Assembly: GCA_029262235.1 (NCBI GenBank)
Contig: JAJCZU010000003.1
Coordinates: forward strand, 186,001-250,000
Length of the DNA: 64,000 bases
Source of the DNA: Candidatus Eiseniibacteriota bacterium
GTDB taxonomy: Bacteria; Orphanbacterota; Orphanbacteria; Orphanbacterales; Orphanbacteraceae
Reading direction: 5' to 3'
Shown: in pieces, positions 49,982 through 59,138 of the stretch
How positions within the stretch are numbered: position 1 is the stretch's first letter
Layout: every line of letters begins with the position of its first letter
The notes under the pieces: model-generated
The model's database searches: none
The model's input: only the letters and a program-made list of their open reading frames with translations
Told to the model about the DNA's origin: nothing
Translations under genes and position numbers: made by a program

Positions 49982-51171
49982 ACGAAATCTATTTCGACCA
50001 CAATGCCACAACTGCCCCGCTGCCTGAGGTTGTCGAAGAAATGAGGCATGCGATGGGCGAGAGTTTCGGCAATCCCTCGTCCGCGCATTCCGGCGGAGAG
50101 CGCGCTAGGAAAATTCTCCGGGAGGCACGCGCGTCCGTTGCCGAGCTTGTAGGGGCATTGTCGGAACAGATCGTTTTCACATCTAGCGGAACGGAGTCGA
50201 ACAACCTCGCTCTCTTCTCAATCGCACGAGCTGGGCTTGCTCAGGGTAGGACCGAGATTCTCTGCAGCAACATCGAACACTCCTCCGTCCTCGCGATGGA
50301 AAAGCCTCTCTCTGCAATCGGAGTAGAGTTACTTCAGATTGCGTGCGAGCCGTCTGGGTCGATAGATCCTCATAGGCTGGCCGAGCGAATGTCCCCGAGA
50401 ACAGCCGGCGTTTCTATCCAGTGGATCAACAACGAAACTGGAGTCATTCATCCTCTCGACCATATTCAGGAAGTGTGTCATCGCCATCAGGTGCTGCTCC
50501 ATACCGACGCTGCTCAGGCCGTTGGGAAGATTGAGATCGATTTAGACAGTAGTAAAATTCACTACGTTTCGGCGACAGGCCACAAGTTTCATGGTCCGCA
50601 GGGTGTCGGCTTTCTCTACGCAAAGCGGCCTTCCGAGATCGCTCCCTCATTGTATGGGGGGCCGCAAGAGGACGGTCATCGGGCTAGTACAGAGAACGTT
50701 CCTGGTATCGCCGGCTTAGGGGTCGCAGCGGCTTTGCGAAGACAGAATCTCACTGCCATTCGGAACCGGGTCAGAGCGTTCCGTGATCGGTTTGAAGCCC
50801 AGATATTGGAGCGGATTCCCGAAGTCATCGTCAACGGTGCGAAGGAAGAGCGCATCTGGAACACGTCCAACCTCGTTTTTCGAGGCCTAGATGGTCAGGC
50901 ACTCGTTGCTCGTCTCGATCAGATGGGAGTCCAATGTTCTCAAAGTTCGGCCTGCACCAGCGGAAAGCCCGAGCCATCGTACGTTCTTCGTGCAATGGGC
51001 CTGAGTGAAGAAGACGCCTACGCAAGTCTTCGTTTCGGTTTCGGAGAACTGAACTCGCAGGACGATGTCGAACGGGCGGTAGACATTTTGGAAGAGTTGT
51101 GTGGTCAACTTCGAGGATTTCAGAGCGGTGTGGGCAAAGGCCTCGCTGCTGAGGAGAATGTTTCCAAATGA
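49978..51171 (+). CDS. sspA: Cysteine desulfurase of phosphorothioation (SspA/DndA/IscS-like)
   Basis: 397 residues, TTG start. PLP enzyme of the NifS/IscS class: 'YFDHNATTAPLPEVVEEM', 'FTSSGTESNNLALF', 'SNIEHSSVL', PLP Lys203 in 'SATGHKFHGPQGVGF', and the persulfide Cys326 in 'SSACTSGKPEPSYVLRAMG'. It would supply sulfur as a persulfide to the SspD/DndC-like protein. It is preceded by the regulator (overlap 4) and followed by the DUF4007 gene (overlap 4). Housekeeping IscS cannot be excluded by sequence alone; operon placement supports the DNA-sulfur role. Confidence 0.9.
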   Translation: MNEIYFDHNATTAPLPEVVEEMRHAMGESFGNPSSAHSGGERARKILREARASVAELVGALSEQIVFTSSGTESNNLALFSIARAGLAQGRTEILCSNIEHSSVLAMEKPLSAIGVELLQIACEPSGSIDPHRLAERMSPRTAGVSIQWINNETGVIHPLDHIQEVCHRHQVLLHTDAAQAVGKIEIDLDSSKIHYVSATGHKFHGPQGVGFLYAKRPSEIAPSLYGGPQEDGHRASTENVPGIAGLGVAAALRRQNLTAIRNRVRAFRDRFEAQILERIPEVIVNGAKEERIWNTSNLVFRGLDGQALVARLDQMGVQCSQSSACTSGKPEPSYVLRAMGLSEEDAYASLRFGFGELNSQDDVERAVDILEELCGQLRGFQSGVGKGLAAEENVSK

Positions 51172-52079
51172 GGTTTGGTGGTCACGAGACGTTTGCGATC
51201 CGAGAAGGATGGCTTCACAAGGGTCTCAAGATGCTTATCGAAGAACCGGATCGTCTCACGGACGAGTACGTAGCTGATTGGCTCGGCGTGGGTCGGAATA
51301 TGGCCAAGTCAATCAAGTTCTGGCTGCTTACGTGCGGTCTCGCTGTCACGCGAAAGACTCCAGAAGGAAAGGCAGATTATCAAGCGACTGATCTTGGTAA
51401 ACTCATCAGGAAGCAGGATCCCTACTTCTTGCTCGATGGTACGTGGTGGGCCGTGCATGCGAACATCCTTTCAATCCCGAATCGTGCGCTCACCTTCAAG
51501 TGGTTCTTCAACCAATTCCCCCATGGAAGATTTGATCGAGCCGTCGCCCTCGAAGCTCTTCGAAGGCACCTAACCGCCGAGAAGATCCGGATGCCTAGCA
51601 ATCGAACTCTCGAGCGCGATCTCGCTTGCGTGTACGCCTGCTACAGTACCCCGATTCCCTCTGAAGTCGAAGATCCCGAGGAGGGCAAGGCCAGCCCACT
51701 GCGCGAGCTTGGACTCATTCGATTCTATCGGGACTCTGGGTATTTTCAGTCCGATTCGGGGCCCAAGAAGGTCCCGCATGAGCTCCTGGGTTATGTCTTG
51801 AGCCTAGGCTTCCCGGAACTCAGAGGCTCGGGCCGGACCTTCGATGTTCCAATACGAAAGGCACACCAGTACCCCTCCGGACCGGGAAGGGTGTTCGTGC
51901 TCTCGAGTGAGGCTCTCTTCGACATGCTGCATGAGGCCGAATCCGCAAGCAGCTCAACAGAGATAGAGATCATTGGGCTTGCCGGACAACGCGTGATTCG
52001 TGTGAAAAACATCACCGATGTCGATTGGATGAAGCAGTACTACGAACGAGCAAAGGCGGTGACAACACATGCCGCGTAA
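51168..52079 (+). CDS. sspB: DUF4007 protein, SspB-like
   Basis: 303 residues. Begins 'MRFGGHETFAIREGWLHKGLKML', the hallmark of DUF4007, with 'WLGVGRNMAKSIKFWLLTCGL' winged-helix-like region and 'YFLLDGTWWAVHANIL'. In single-strand phosphorothioation systems the DUF4007 member SspB nicks DNA at the modification site and acts with SspC and SspD. It overlaps the desulfurase by 4 bases and the ATPase gene by 11. Assignment rests on family and operon; nickase activity is from the family. Confidence 0.85.
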   Translation: MRFGGHETFAIREGWLHKGLKMLIEEPDRLTDEYVADWLGVGRNMAKSIKFWLLTCGLAVTRKTPEGKADYQATDLGKLIRKQDPYFLLDGTWWAVHANILSIPNRALTFKWFFNQFPHGRFDRAVALEALRRHLTAEKIRMPSNRTLERDLACVYACYSTPIPSEVEDPEEGKASPLRELGLIRFYRDSGYFQSDSGPKKVPHELLGYVLSLGFPELRGSGRTFDVPIRKAHQYPSGPGRVFVLSSEALFDMLHEAESASSSTEIEIIGLAGQRVIRVKNITDVDWMKQYYERAKAVTTHAA

Positions 52080-55000
52080 TCGACAAAGCCAGCATAGTGC
52101 GATCTCGGAGGATACGTTTCTCCGTTCGATTAACATTCAATACGATGCCGCAGAGCCGGATCGGATCGCACACTTCCGCCCTACTTCGAAGAGCCTTGTC
52201 CTCCTTAAGGCTTTGGCAGGTGCTGCCGAGAGTCGTGCCTCTTTGGTCGTGGCCCCGTACGGTACTGGAAAGTCACTGACTGCAACCTTTGCGCTGCAGC
52301 TGATTGAGAATCGCAAGGACACCAAAGACCTATTGCTTTCGATTGGGCAGAGGGCATCCGATGTGCACCCCGAATCAGGCAAGTCCATACTCAGCCGCCG
52401 CCGAAGCAAGAAGAAGGGTCTGGTTGTTGCTCTTCATGGTCACTGCCCCGACCTCCCAAACGCGATTCGCGTCGCAATTCTGGACTCCATGCGGCGTCTC
52501 AAGCTGACCCGAAGCGCGAAGAGCTTCGCGACCGCGAACTTCGAGAGCATGGAAGAGGCAGTGGCGCTAATGGCGAGGCTTCGCGAGAAGAAGAAGAGTC
52601 TTGGTGTCGATCGGATCTCGATCATTTGGGATGAATTCGGGCGCCACCTTGAATCTCTCGCTCGAGAAGGATACGGGGACTCTCTCTCCGAAGTGCAACT
52701 TCTCGCGGAGTTTAGTGCACGTACAAAGACATTCCCGGTTACGCTAAACTTGCTCCTTCACCAGGGGTTGATTCACTATGCAGGTAACCTGCCTCAGGCG
52801 ATCCAGAATGAGTGGCGCAAGATCGAGGGCCGATTCGAAACTATTGAATATCTCGATGACAGCAATGAGGCCTATCGTCTTCTCGCTGAGGTGATCTCGA
52901 GTCGTACTTCGGATCTTAGCAGAACTAAGAAGGTTTGCTCTAATACTGCAGAACAAAGTCTCGCGCTGGGTTTCTTCTCGGGTTTTGGCAAGGGAGAACT
53001 CACGGACCTGCTCCACCGTAGTAGCTCCGTCGATCCGATCGCACTTTATCTACTCCCTCGCGTTTCCGCTCGTGTGGCACAAAACGAACGCACGCTGTTT
53101 GGGTTTCTCTTTAGCAGTGAGCTTGATGAACAAGTCAGAGTCTCGCATGTCTACGACTACTTTAGTTCTTCCATGCGCGCCGATACTTCCCTTGGCGGAA
53201 CCTACAGGCAATGGCTGGAAACAGAGAGCGCCCTCTCAAAGGTGGAGTCGGAAGAGGAAAGGAACATACTAAAAGCCACCTGTCTCATGAGTCTGGGCGC
53301 GAGCGGTGCCCGGTCACGGATCAACCGGGCAATGCTTGAGTTCGCAGTAGCCGGATTCGGAGATATTAAGGAGGTTCGTAAGACCGTACAGAGCCTAATT
53401 AAGCGAAAGCTCCTTCTCTACAGAAAGAACACAGACGAAGTTTCGACTTGGCATGGCACGGACCTCGATCTTCGGGGCAGGCTCGAGCAATCAATTGCTC
53501 AGCGAGCTTCGAGCTTCAGCCTGGTCCAGTTTCTGAGTCAGGAGTGTCCACCTCCCGTTTGGAAGCCGGTTCAATACAATGACAAGTGGTCTATTCGCCG
53601 ATTTGCCAGTGGTCAATACCAAACGGTTTCTCAGCTTGAGACGTTTCTGAATTACGACATTATCTTCGACAGTCTGGAGGCAGGCGAGGACGCCAAAATC
53701 TTGTATCTCGTCGCAGAGAGCCCGGAGCAGATCGAACAGGCTACCGAGATTGCCCAGCGCGACCTTAAGCACGATCGTCTCCTAGTCGTGATTCCTGAAT
53801 CGCCGTTGGCAATTCGTGAAGCAGCGCTAGAGGTAGCGTGTCTCGAAGAGATGCAGCGCGATCAGAGTCTAGTCCACGAGGATCCGATGGCTCTCCCCGA
53901 GATCCATCAGATGAGCGACGATGCGCGCGACCATCTGACTCGAATTGTGACACGTCTCATTCAGCCCCTGCCCGAAGCGCCCTCCCGCTGGTTTCACATG
54001 GGCGAATCGCTACCGATTCAGAGTACGCAGGACCTCCGTGCGTTTCTCTCGCAGCTGATGGAACACAACTTCCCGAAGGCTCCCGTCATTCGAAGCGAAT
54101 CGCTTATCCGGCATCGCCCGACGCCCGTAATCGTAAACGCTCGCAAGAAGCTCCTGATGGGCATCTTGGAACGGCATGGGCAGGAAGCACTTGGTATCCA
54201 GGGCAACTTCCCGGACATGTCGATGTTCCGTACTATTCTGCTCAATACAGGCCTCTACCAGAGTACGCAGTCTGGAGTTTGGAAATACGCTCGCCCCTCA
54301 GCCCTGGCTGATCAGGGGCTCCGTGCTGTGTGGAAGAAACTCGAGGTCTTCCTTACAAGACCCACGAAAGTGCCGAAATCGCCGGCTACTTTACTCAAGG
54401 AGTTAAAGGAACCTCCATACGGAGTGCGCGAGGGTCTCCTGCCAGTTCTTCTCGCTTCCGGATTGAAGGCCTTCCCGAGCGCGATCTCAATCACTCGAAG
54501 AGGCGAGTATCTTGATGATCTCCTCCCCTCCGATATCGAGCAGATCTGCAAGACACCCCAGGATTACTGGATCACCGTGCTTGATCTGAACATGAAGAAG
54601 CGCCAATACCTGACCAAACTGATTACCCGGTTTGATCCGGTAAGGGAGCACTCCTTCGATACCTCAGATATGATTCGGATCGCGTTCGACGCGATCGAGT
54701 CCTGGAAATCGAATCTTGCGCCGGCCGCCCTCACAACGAAAAGCATTTCTCGCCCCGCTATTCGACTTCGGGCTGCTCTTCACCGGTCGAAGGACCCCGT
54801 CCGCTTGCTCTTTGACGAATTGCCTGCCTTCGCGGGAGGCCCAATTGATGAGAAGACGGTGCTTGCTATCTCGACATTGCTCGAGGAGATGGAGCAGATT
54901 GCCAACCGGTACGCAGACCTTGCATCCGATGTGATGCTCCGCTGTCTGAATCCTAGCCGGGAGGCGGGTACATTGCGCGAGATGTCCGCGCGATGGACGC

Positions 55001-55428
55001 AGTACTTCTCCGAGAATTTCATCTCGGCTCTCCAAGACGGGATCGCTAAAGGCTTCTTACTGCGCCTCAAGAAACCATACGCGACCGATTATCAACTCAT
55101 CGATTCGATTGCCAATTTGCTGGTGGAACGGGGGCTGGCACGCTGGGAGGACGCCACAGCAATCGCCTTTGAGCGGGAGTTCGAGAGCATTGTCCGACGA
55201 CTTGAGGACCGACTCCTCTCCGCGCATGGCGAATTCGCTGTCGACGTAGAAGCAGCCCAGATTTCGAGTCTTGTTGGCCGCAGAATCTCAGACCTCTACA
55301 AAAGCTTAGCTGCTATAGTAGGTGATGAAGAGGCGAAGCATGTTTTGGCCTCGGTCCCAGACTCTCAGAAAGGTGACAAACGTGGCAAGCCTAAAGGAAG
55401 CACTTCAAAGCCATCACGACGGAAGTGA
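52069..55428 (+). CDS. sspC: Large P-loop ATPase, SspC-like
   Basis: 1119 residues. Walker A 'APYGTGKS' (62-69) and Walker B 'ISIIWDEFG' (183-191, Asp188 Glu189) in the N-terminal 250 residues; the rest is helical with no other clear domain, with a Lys/Arg/Ser-rich tail ('KRGKPKGSTSKPSRRK'). In Ssp systems SspC is the ATPase needed for single-strand sulfur insertion. Overlap by 11 bases with SspB and by 47 with the PP-loop gene confirms an operon. The C-terminal 850 residues deserve a structural search. Confidence 0.85.
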   Translation: MPRNRQSQHSAISEDTFLRSINIQYDAAEPDRIAHFRPTSKSLVLLKALAGAAESRASLVVAPYGTGKSLTATFALQLIENRKDTKDLLLSIGQRASDVHPESGKSILSRRRSKKKGLVVALHGHCPDLPNAIRVAILDSMRRLKLTRSAKSFATANFESMEEAVALMARLREKKKSLGVDRISIIWDEFGRHLESLAREGYGDSLSEVQLLAEFSARTKTFPVTLNLLLHQGLIHYAGNLPQAIQNEWRKIEGRFETIEYLDDSNEAYRLLAEVISSRTSDLSRTKKVCSNTAEQSLALGFFSGFGKGELTDLLHRSSSVDPIALYLLPRVSARVAQNERTLFGFLFSSELDEQVRVSHVYDYFSSSMRADTSLGGTYRQWLETESALSKVESEEERNILKATCLMSLGASGARSRINRAMLEFAVAGFGDIKEVRKTVQSLIKRKLLLYRKNTDEVSTWHGTDLDLRGRLEQSIAQRASSFSLVQFLSQECPPPVWKPVQYNDKWSIRRFASGQYQTVSQLETFLNYDIIFDSLEAGEDAKILYLVAESPEQIEQATEIAQRDLKHDRLLVVIPESPLAIREAALEVACLEEMQRDQSLVHEDPMALPEIHQMSDDARDHLTRIVTRLIQPLPEAPSRWFHMGESLPIQSTQDLRAFLSQLMEHNFPKAPVIRSESLIRHRPTPVIVNARKKLLMGILERHGQEALGIQGNFPDMSMFRTILLNTGLYQSTQSGVWKYARPSALADQGLRAVWKKLEVFLTRPTKVPKSPATLLKELKEPPYGVREGLLPVLLASGLKAFPSAISITRRGEYLDDLLPSDIEQICKTPQDYWITVLDLNMKKRQYLTKLITRFDPVREHSFDTSDMIRIAFDAIESWKSNLAPAALTTKSISRPAIRLRAALHRSKDPVRLLFDELPAFAGGPIDEKTVLAISTLLEEMEQIANRYADLASDVMLRCLNPSREAGTLREMSARWTQYFSENFISALQDGIAKGFLLRLKKPYATDYQLIDSIANLLVERGLARWEDATAIAFEREFESIVRRLEDRLLSAHGEFAVDVEAAQISSLVGRRISDLYKSLAAIVGDEEAKHVLASVPDSQKGDKRGKPKGSTSKPSRRK

Positions 55429-56197
55429 TATACGGCACATCGTAAGTATCTCCGGGGGAAAAGACTCCACCGCGCTCGCGATTTACCTACAACAGAAGTA
55501 CCCGGAGCTCCCCGCTGAGTACGTGTTTTGCGATACTGGCTGCGAGCTCCCTGAGACCTACGAGTACCTGGAACGACTCGAGGCGCTCCTCGGCCAATCA
55601 ATCCACCGCTTGAATGCCATTGATCTCCTTAATATCGAGAAAAAGCCTGGTCGGAACCCCTTCGACATTTGGTTAAACGAGGTCTATGGTGGTTTCCTGC
55701 CCAATCCGAGGAGCCGTTGGTGCACCAGAGTCCTGAAGATTCAGCCATTTGAAGCCTACGTAGGGGACACGCAGGCCTACAGCTATATCGGGATTCGCGG
55801 CGACGAAGATCGGGACGGTTATGTCTCAAAGAAGCCACCTTCCATTTCTGACAAGCCCAACATTATCCCGGTCTACCCCTTCAAAGATGATGATCTTGGA
55901 ATCGGTGACGTCCGGGCTATCCTTGATGACAGCGGTCTTGGCTTCCCTGACTACTATCGGTGGCGGTCTCGCTCAGGCTGCTATTTCTGCTTCTATCAGC
56001 AGATAGGGGAATGGCAACGCCTGAAGGAAGAACACCCGCAGCTTTTTGAGGACGCAAAGAAGTACGAGAAAATCGCAGGCAGCAAGAAGTTCACATGGAC
56101 CGAAGGACGGACACTAGACGACATAGCCGAGCTCCCAGACAAGTACCCTTTGCCAGCCGCCGATGATGAGCAGGGATGCGCTATTTGTCATTTGTAA
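55382..56197 (+). CDS. sspD: PP-loop ATP pyrophosphatase / sulfurtransferase, SspD/DndC-like
   Basis: 271 residues from GTG 55382 (AAAGGTGA upstream); overlaps SspC by 47 bases. PP-loop 'SGGKDS' (24-29), with Cys50 and Cys54 in 'FCDTGCE', Cys114 in 'RWCTRVLK', Cys200 and Cys203 in 'SGCYFCFYQQ', and Cys266, Cys269 in 'CAICHL'. DndC/SspD proteins adenylate the DNA backbone oxygen and swap in sulfur, with an Fe-S cluster. The Cys pairs at 200/203 and 266/269 plus 114 are candidate ligands. This is the final gene of the modification core. Confidence 0.9.
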   Translation: MASLKEALQSHHDGSDIRHIVSISGGKDSTALAIYLQQKYPELPAEYVFCDTGCELPETYEYLERLEALLGQSIHRLNAIDLLNIEKKPGRNPFDIWLNEVYGGFLPNPRSRWCTRVLKIQPFEAYVGDTQAYSYIGIRGDEDRDGYVSKKPPSISDKPNIIPVYPFKDDDLGIGDVRAILDDSGLGFPDYYRWRSRSGCYFCFYQQIGEWQRLKEEHPQLFEDAKKYEKIAGSKKFTWTEGRTLDDIAELPDKYPLPAADDEQGCAICHL

Positions 56198-56340
56198 TGT
56201 GAGAGACAGTTGGACAACAAAGCAGAAGATATCACATAGAGACCAGTACCTATGTTCACTTGCTCGACGGCTGATGTTTCAGAGTCTGTACAAGTGGGTT
56301 TGTGCCCGCGGATGGGATCGTTGGATCTGTGACACTGCTA

Positions 56341-56772
56341 GTGAAAATTCCTGTGAAGCTCGATCGAGATATGGAGACGGCCGTGGCATGTTCGTATGAA
56401 GCGGCTTTTCGAAGTTTCGATGAGCAAGACTTCAAGTATGTTGAGGTCAAGATTGCTCGCACACTAGAAAGACTGTCAAGGCAGGAGGGATGGTTGATGG
56501 ACATGGGGAAGACCGCGAGGGCAATTTGGAATTATCTTGAAGCGGATGAGAACCCTTTCTCGGAGACAAGGCTTGTCCAAAGAGAGATAAAGAAGCGTCT
56601 GGCGACAGCCCTGTTCTATCTGTGCAACCCCTTCGACATTGTTCCAGACCACATTGCCGGAATCGGCTATGTTGATGATGCGCTCGTAATTAATTCCGCT
56701 CTCAATTCGGTCAAGCGAAACTATCCGAAAACGTATCGCAAGATCGAGCGGCATGCGACGGGCTCCGAGTAG
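56341..56772 (+). CDS. YkvA-like DUF1232 protein
   Basis: 143 residues from GTG 56341; the exact start is uncertain and GTG 56302 is an alternative. The C-terminal part 'ATALFYLCNPFDIVPDHIAGIGYVDDALVINSALNSV' is the DUF1232/YkvA motif, usually a small membrane-associated hairpin. The N-terminal half, with 'SFDEQDFKYVEVK', is unassigned. It sits 143 bases after sspD, at the start of the downstream module. Role unknown; a membrane-linked accessory in defence is a guess. Confidence 0.68.
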   Translation: MKIPVKLDRDMETAVACSYEAAFRSFDEQDFKYVEVKIARTLERLSRQEGWLMDMGKTARAIWNYLEADENPFSETRLVQREIKKRLATALFYLCNPFDIVPDHIAGIGYVDDALVINSALNSVKRNYPKTYRKIERHATGSE

Positions 56773-56780
56773 CTGATAAA

Positions 56781-58595
56781 ATGTCGGAACACGCAACATC
56801 AGCATCAAAGACCTACGATCAAACCGTTCGGGGAGTTTACGGTACATTTGGGACTGGAATGGATCTGTCGGTTCGCTTTCTTCAAGCAGCGATCAGACCG
56901 AGTGCTTTGCACAGCATCAAGCTTGTGCAGGAAATACCTGGTTCAGATAGATGGCCCGTGCGCGACCTTTTTCAGCGGGAAGTTGACACAGACAGAGTGT
57001 CAAAATACATCCTGCCTTGGTTGGAAAACGCAGAGAAGGTGAAGTTCTTTAGCCCCCTCACTCTTACGCTTATTCCGCTAGATCAGGGGCGTGGTTCCGC
57101 GAGATCCATAGTGTCTTCTTTTGTGCGGCAGGACGTTACTGATTCCGAGGGACGGGCTTGGAGAATCTTGAAAAACGAACCGTATTTTCGTTTCCGCTTT
57201 CCAATTGATGGTGGCCAAGAGTGTCCTGAAGGCGGAATACTGGAGTGGGATTCTAGTCACACGAGCCTCGTTGCGATTGACGGACAGCACCGTCTGTCTG
57301 CCTTAAAGCGGTACATGAGTGACCCTAGCAGGCCCGGTCACGCTGAGTTTCAAAAGTGGCATATTCCGGTTGTGATCTGTGGCATCGATCAGCTTCAAAC
57401 GCGAGAGAAAGCAAGTGTCTCTAACCTAGATGTCGTGCGGAGCATGTTTGTGTATATCAATACACAGGCGCGAGTACCCTCACTTGCGAGGCAGATACTA
57501 CTAAACGATGAGAGCCCCAACTATGTTTGCTGCCAGGAGCTTCTACAGCATTCCCATGAGAATGATGTCGTAGACGATCCCGCAGCTCGTGACTCCGAAA
57601 GGCTACCTCTTCTGTTCTATGACTGGCGTGATTTGGACGCGGGAGGCAGAGTTGGAGCTTCTCCGGCAGCGATCAAATCAATCACTGAAATCGCGAGTTG
57701 GTTGGAGCACTATGTTCTCGGAGCGGATTACTCCGAAGATCAATATGAATCACTGGATGTGGAATCTGGAAGCGATGCCCTGCAAGATGCATTCAAAAGG
57801 AAACGGATGCTCCCCGAATCCGCCGTGGACTTGAGGGCTCATTTTCGCAAAACTGTTCTGCCGGGAATCAGCACTCTCTTCCAGAACTTCAGACCCTATG
57901 CCGAATACAGAGAGTCAATCGCACGACTGGAGCGAGACTGGTTAGCTAAGGGGGAACCCTATCAACATGCTCTTTCGCAGCTAAGGTTTGGTTCGCACAA
58001 AGGAAAGGTGTCCGAGGCGAAGGCGATCCATTCTGCATATGAGGAGATCGTCGAGGACCTTATAGACCTAAAGTCAGCGATACCGCATCTCTTGGCGCTC
58101 GATATTGGTATGCGAGGAATCCTGTCTTCCTTCGGAGACTTGTATTGGACAGAGGATTTTAAAGGTAATTGGTTGACGTACAGCCAGTGGTTCACAAAGT
58201 ATCTTAATCAAGTTTACGACCAGGATTGGTTTGGATCAAGAGGTAGCCGCCTCCGTTTGCACATTACTCACAATGCTGCGGGGTTGATTGTGAATCACAA
58301 GATCGGGGATGCGACCAAGGCCCTAGGGCCGCTAGTGTCAATATTGGTGTGTGGAGAGGCGACTAAATCCCGCGATCGTGCAACTAAGGAGAGTATGCAA
58401 GAAGTCTGGGACGAATGTACTGAACGTCTGATGGTGGCACTCCGAGCTGGATATCGAACTCAACATCGAGCAGAATTGCGCACTCGACACCCCGAGTTAG
58501 TCGGGAGAGACTTGACTGAGAGAGTGCGAACGGTTGCTAATAAGTCGACGCACGCTCATATTGCCCGTTTGAGGAAAGCGCTAGAGGTTTTTTAG
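56781..58595 (+). CDS. Large DGQHR-domain protein (DndB-like)
   Basis: 604 residues. The motif 'LVAIDGQHRLSALKRYM' (DGQHR at 167-171) is the DGQHR/ParB-like signature of DndB and relatives. The rest has 'VVRSMFVYINTQARVPSLARQILLND', as in DndB proteins, and an extra C-terminal helical region of about 250 residues. DndB in Dnd systems controls phosphorothioation frequency and binds its own promoter. This large variant is likely a distinct family in which DGQHR serves as nucleotide or DNA sensor. The gap to the preceding gene is 8 bases. Confidence 0.8.
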   Translation: MSEHATSASKTYDQTVRGVYGTFGTGMDLSVRFLQAAIRPSALHSIKLVQEIPGSDRWPVRDLFQREVDTDRVSKYILPWLENAEKVKFFSPLTLTLIPLDQGRGSARSIVSSFVRQDVTDSEGRAWRILKNEPYFRFRFPIDGGQECPEGGILEWDSSHTSLVAIDGQHRLSALKRYMSDPSRPGHAEFQKWHIPVVICGIDQLQTREKASVSNLDVVRSMFVYINTQARVPSLARQILLNDESPNYVCCQELLQHSHENDVVDDPAARDSERLPLLFYDWRDLDAGGRVGASPAAIKSITEIASWLEHYVLGADYSEDQYESLDVESGSDALQDAFKRKRMLPESAVDLRAHFRKTVLPGISTLFQNFRPYAEYRESIARLERDWLAKGEPYQHALSQLRFGSHKGKVSEAKAIHSAYEEIVEDLIDLKSAIPHLLALDIGMRGILSSFGDLYWTEDFKGNWLTYSQWFTKYLNQVYDQDWFGSRGSRLRLHITHNAAGLIVNHKIGDATKALGPLVSILVCGEATKSRDRATKESMQEVWDECTERLMVALRAGYRTQHRAELRTRHPELVGRDLTERVRTVANKSTHAHIARLRKALEVF

Positions 58596-58655
58596 GAAGT
58601 GCAACTACATGACGCGCTTTGAAACGGGAGCCTTTTTAGAGAAGCAAGGATCGAG

Positions 58656-59117
58656 ATGGAGTATGGGTGGCGGCTTAGTCGCGGATACTGGCAAGAACTA
58701 GATGAACACATTCGGGGACTGACCTGGTTCTTTCTTCCATTCGACAATGTTCATGTTAGGTCTGTGCCGGAAAAGCCGGGTGTGTATCTCATTTGTGCAC
58801 GCCCTCCGATCATCGCCCACGACCCGCACAAGAGGTTCTTCAATGTTCTCTATGCTGGCCGATCAGAGTCAAGTCTGCGAGACCGCTTTAAGAAGCACTG
58901 CGAGAATCCGGATAAGGGGATTGCCAAGGTGATCGCTTGCTACGGATTTCATAGAGACGAACTGCACTACTATTACGCCACAGCGAAGAGAGAAGATGTG
59001 GTCGCTATTGAGGATAGCCTCATTGACTGTTATGGACCATCTGCCAATCTGCGAAGCGGCGACAAGTTCAAGATCAAGGCGCACATCCGTGCTGACAAAG
59101 CACGGCCCGCAGGGTAG
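58656..59117 (+). CDS. GIY-YIG-type nuclease
   Basis: 153 residues; RBS AAGGA before ATG 58656. Motif 'GVYLI' (42-46), 'NVLYAGRSESSLRDRFKKHCENP' (Y66-A67-G68, Arg69, Arg75) and 'VVAIEDSLIDCYGPSANLRS' (Glu119, Asn131) follow the GIY-YIG nuclease order, with YIG changed to YAG. Glu119 is the metal-binding residue. It would cut or nick DNA; a short single-domain protein that may work with the flanking DGQHR and SNF2 proteins. Confidence 0.82.
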   Translation: MEYGWRLSRGYWQELDEHIRGLTWFFLPFDNVHVRSVPEKPGVYLICARPPIIAHDPHKRFFNVLYAGRSESSLRDRFKKHCENPDKGIAKVIACYGFHRDELHYYYATAKREDVVAIEDSLIDCYGPSANLRSGDKFKIKAHIRADKARPAG

Positions 59118-59138
59118 CGCTCTCAGAAAGGAACAACG

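Noticed and set aside
49978-56197. Standard DndABCDE system
   Set aside because: DUF4007 and a large P-loop ATPase with the PP-loop protein match SspBCD; no DndD (SMC-like) or DndE is present. DndB-like proteins occur but downstream.
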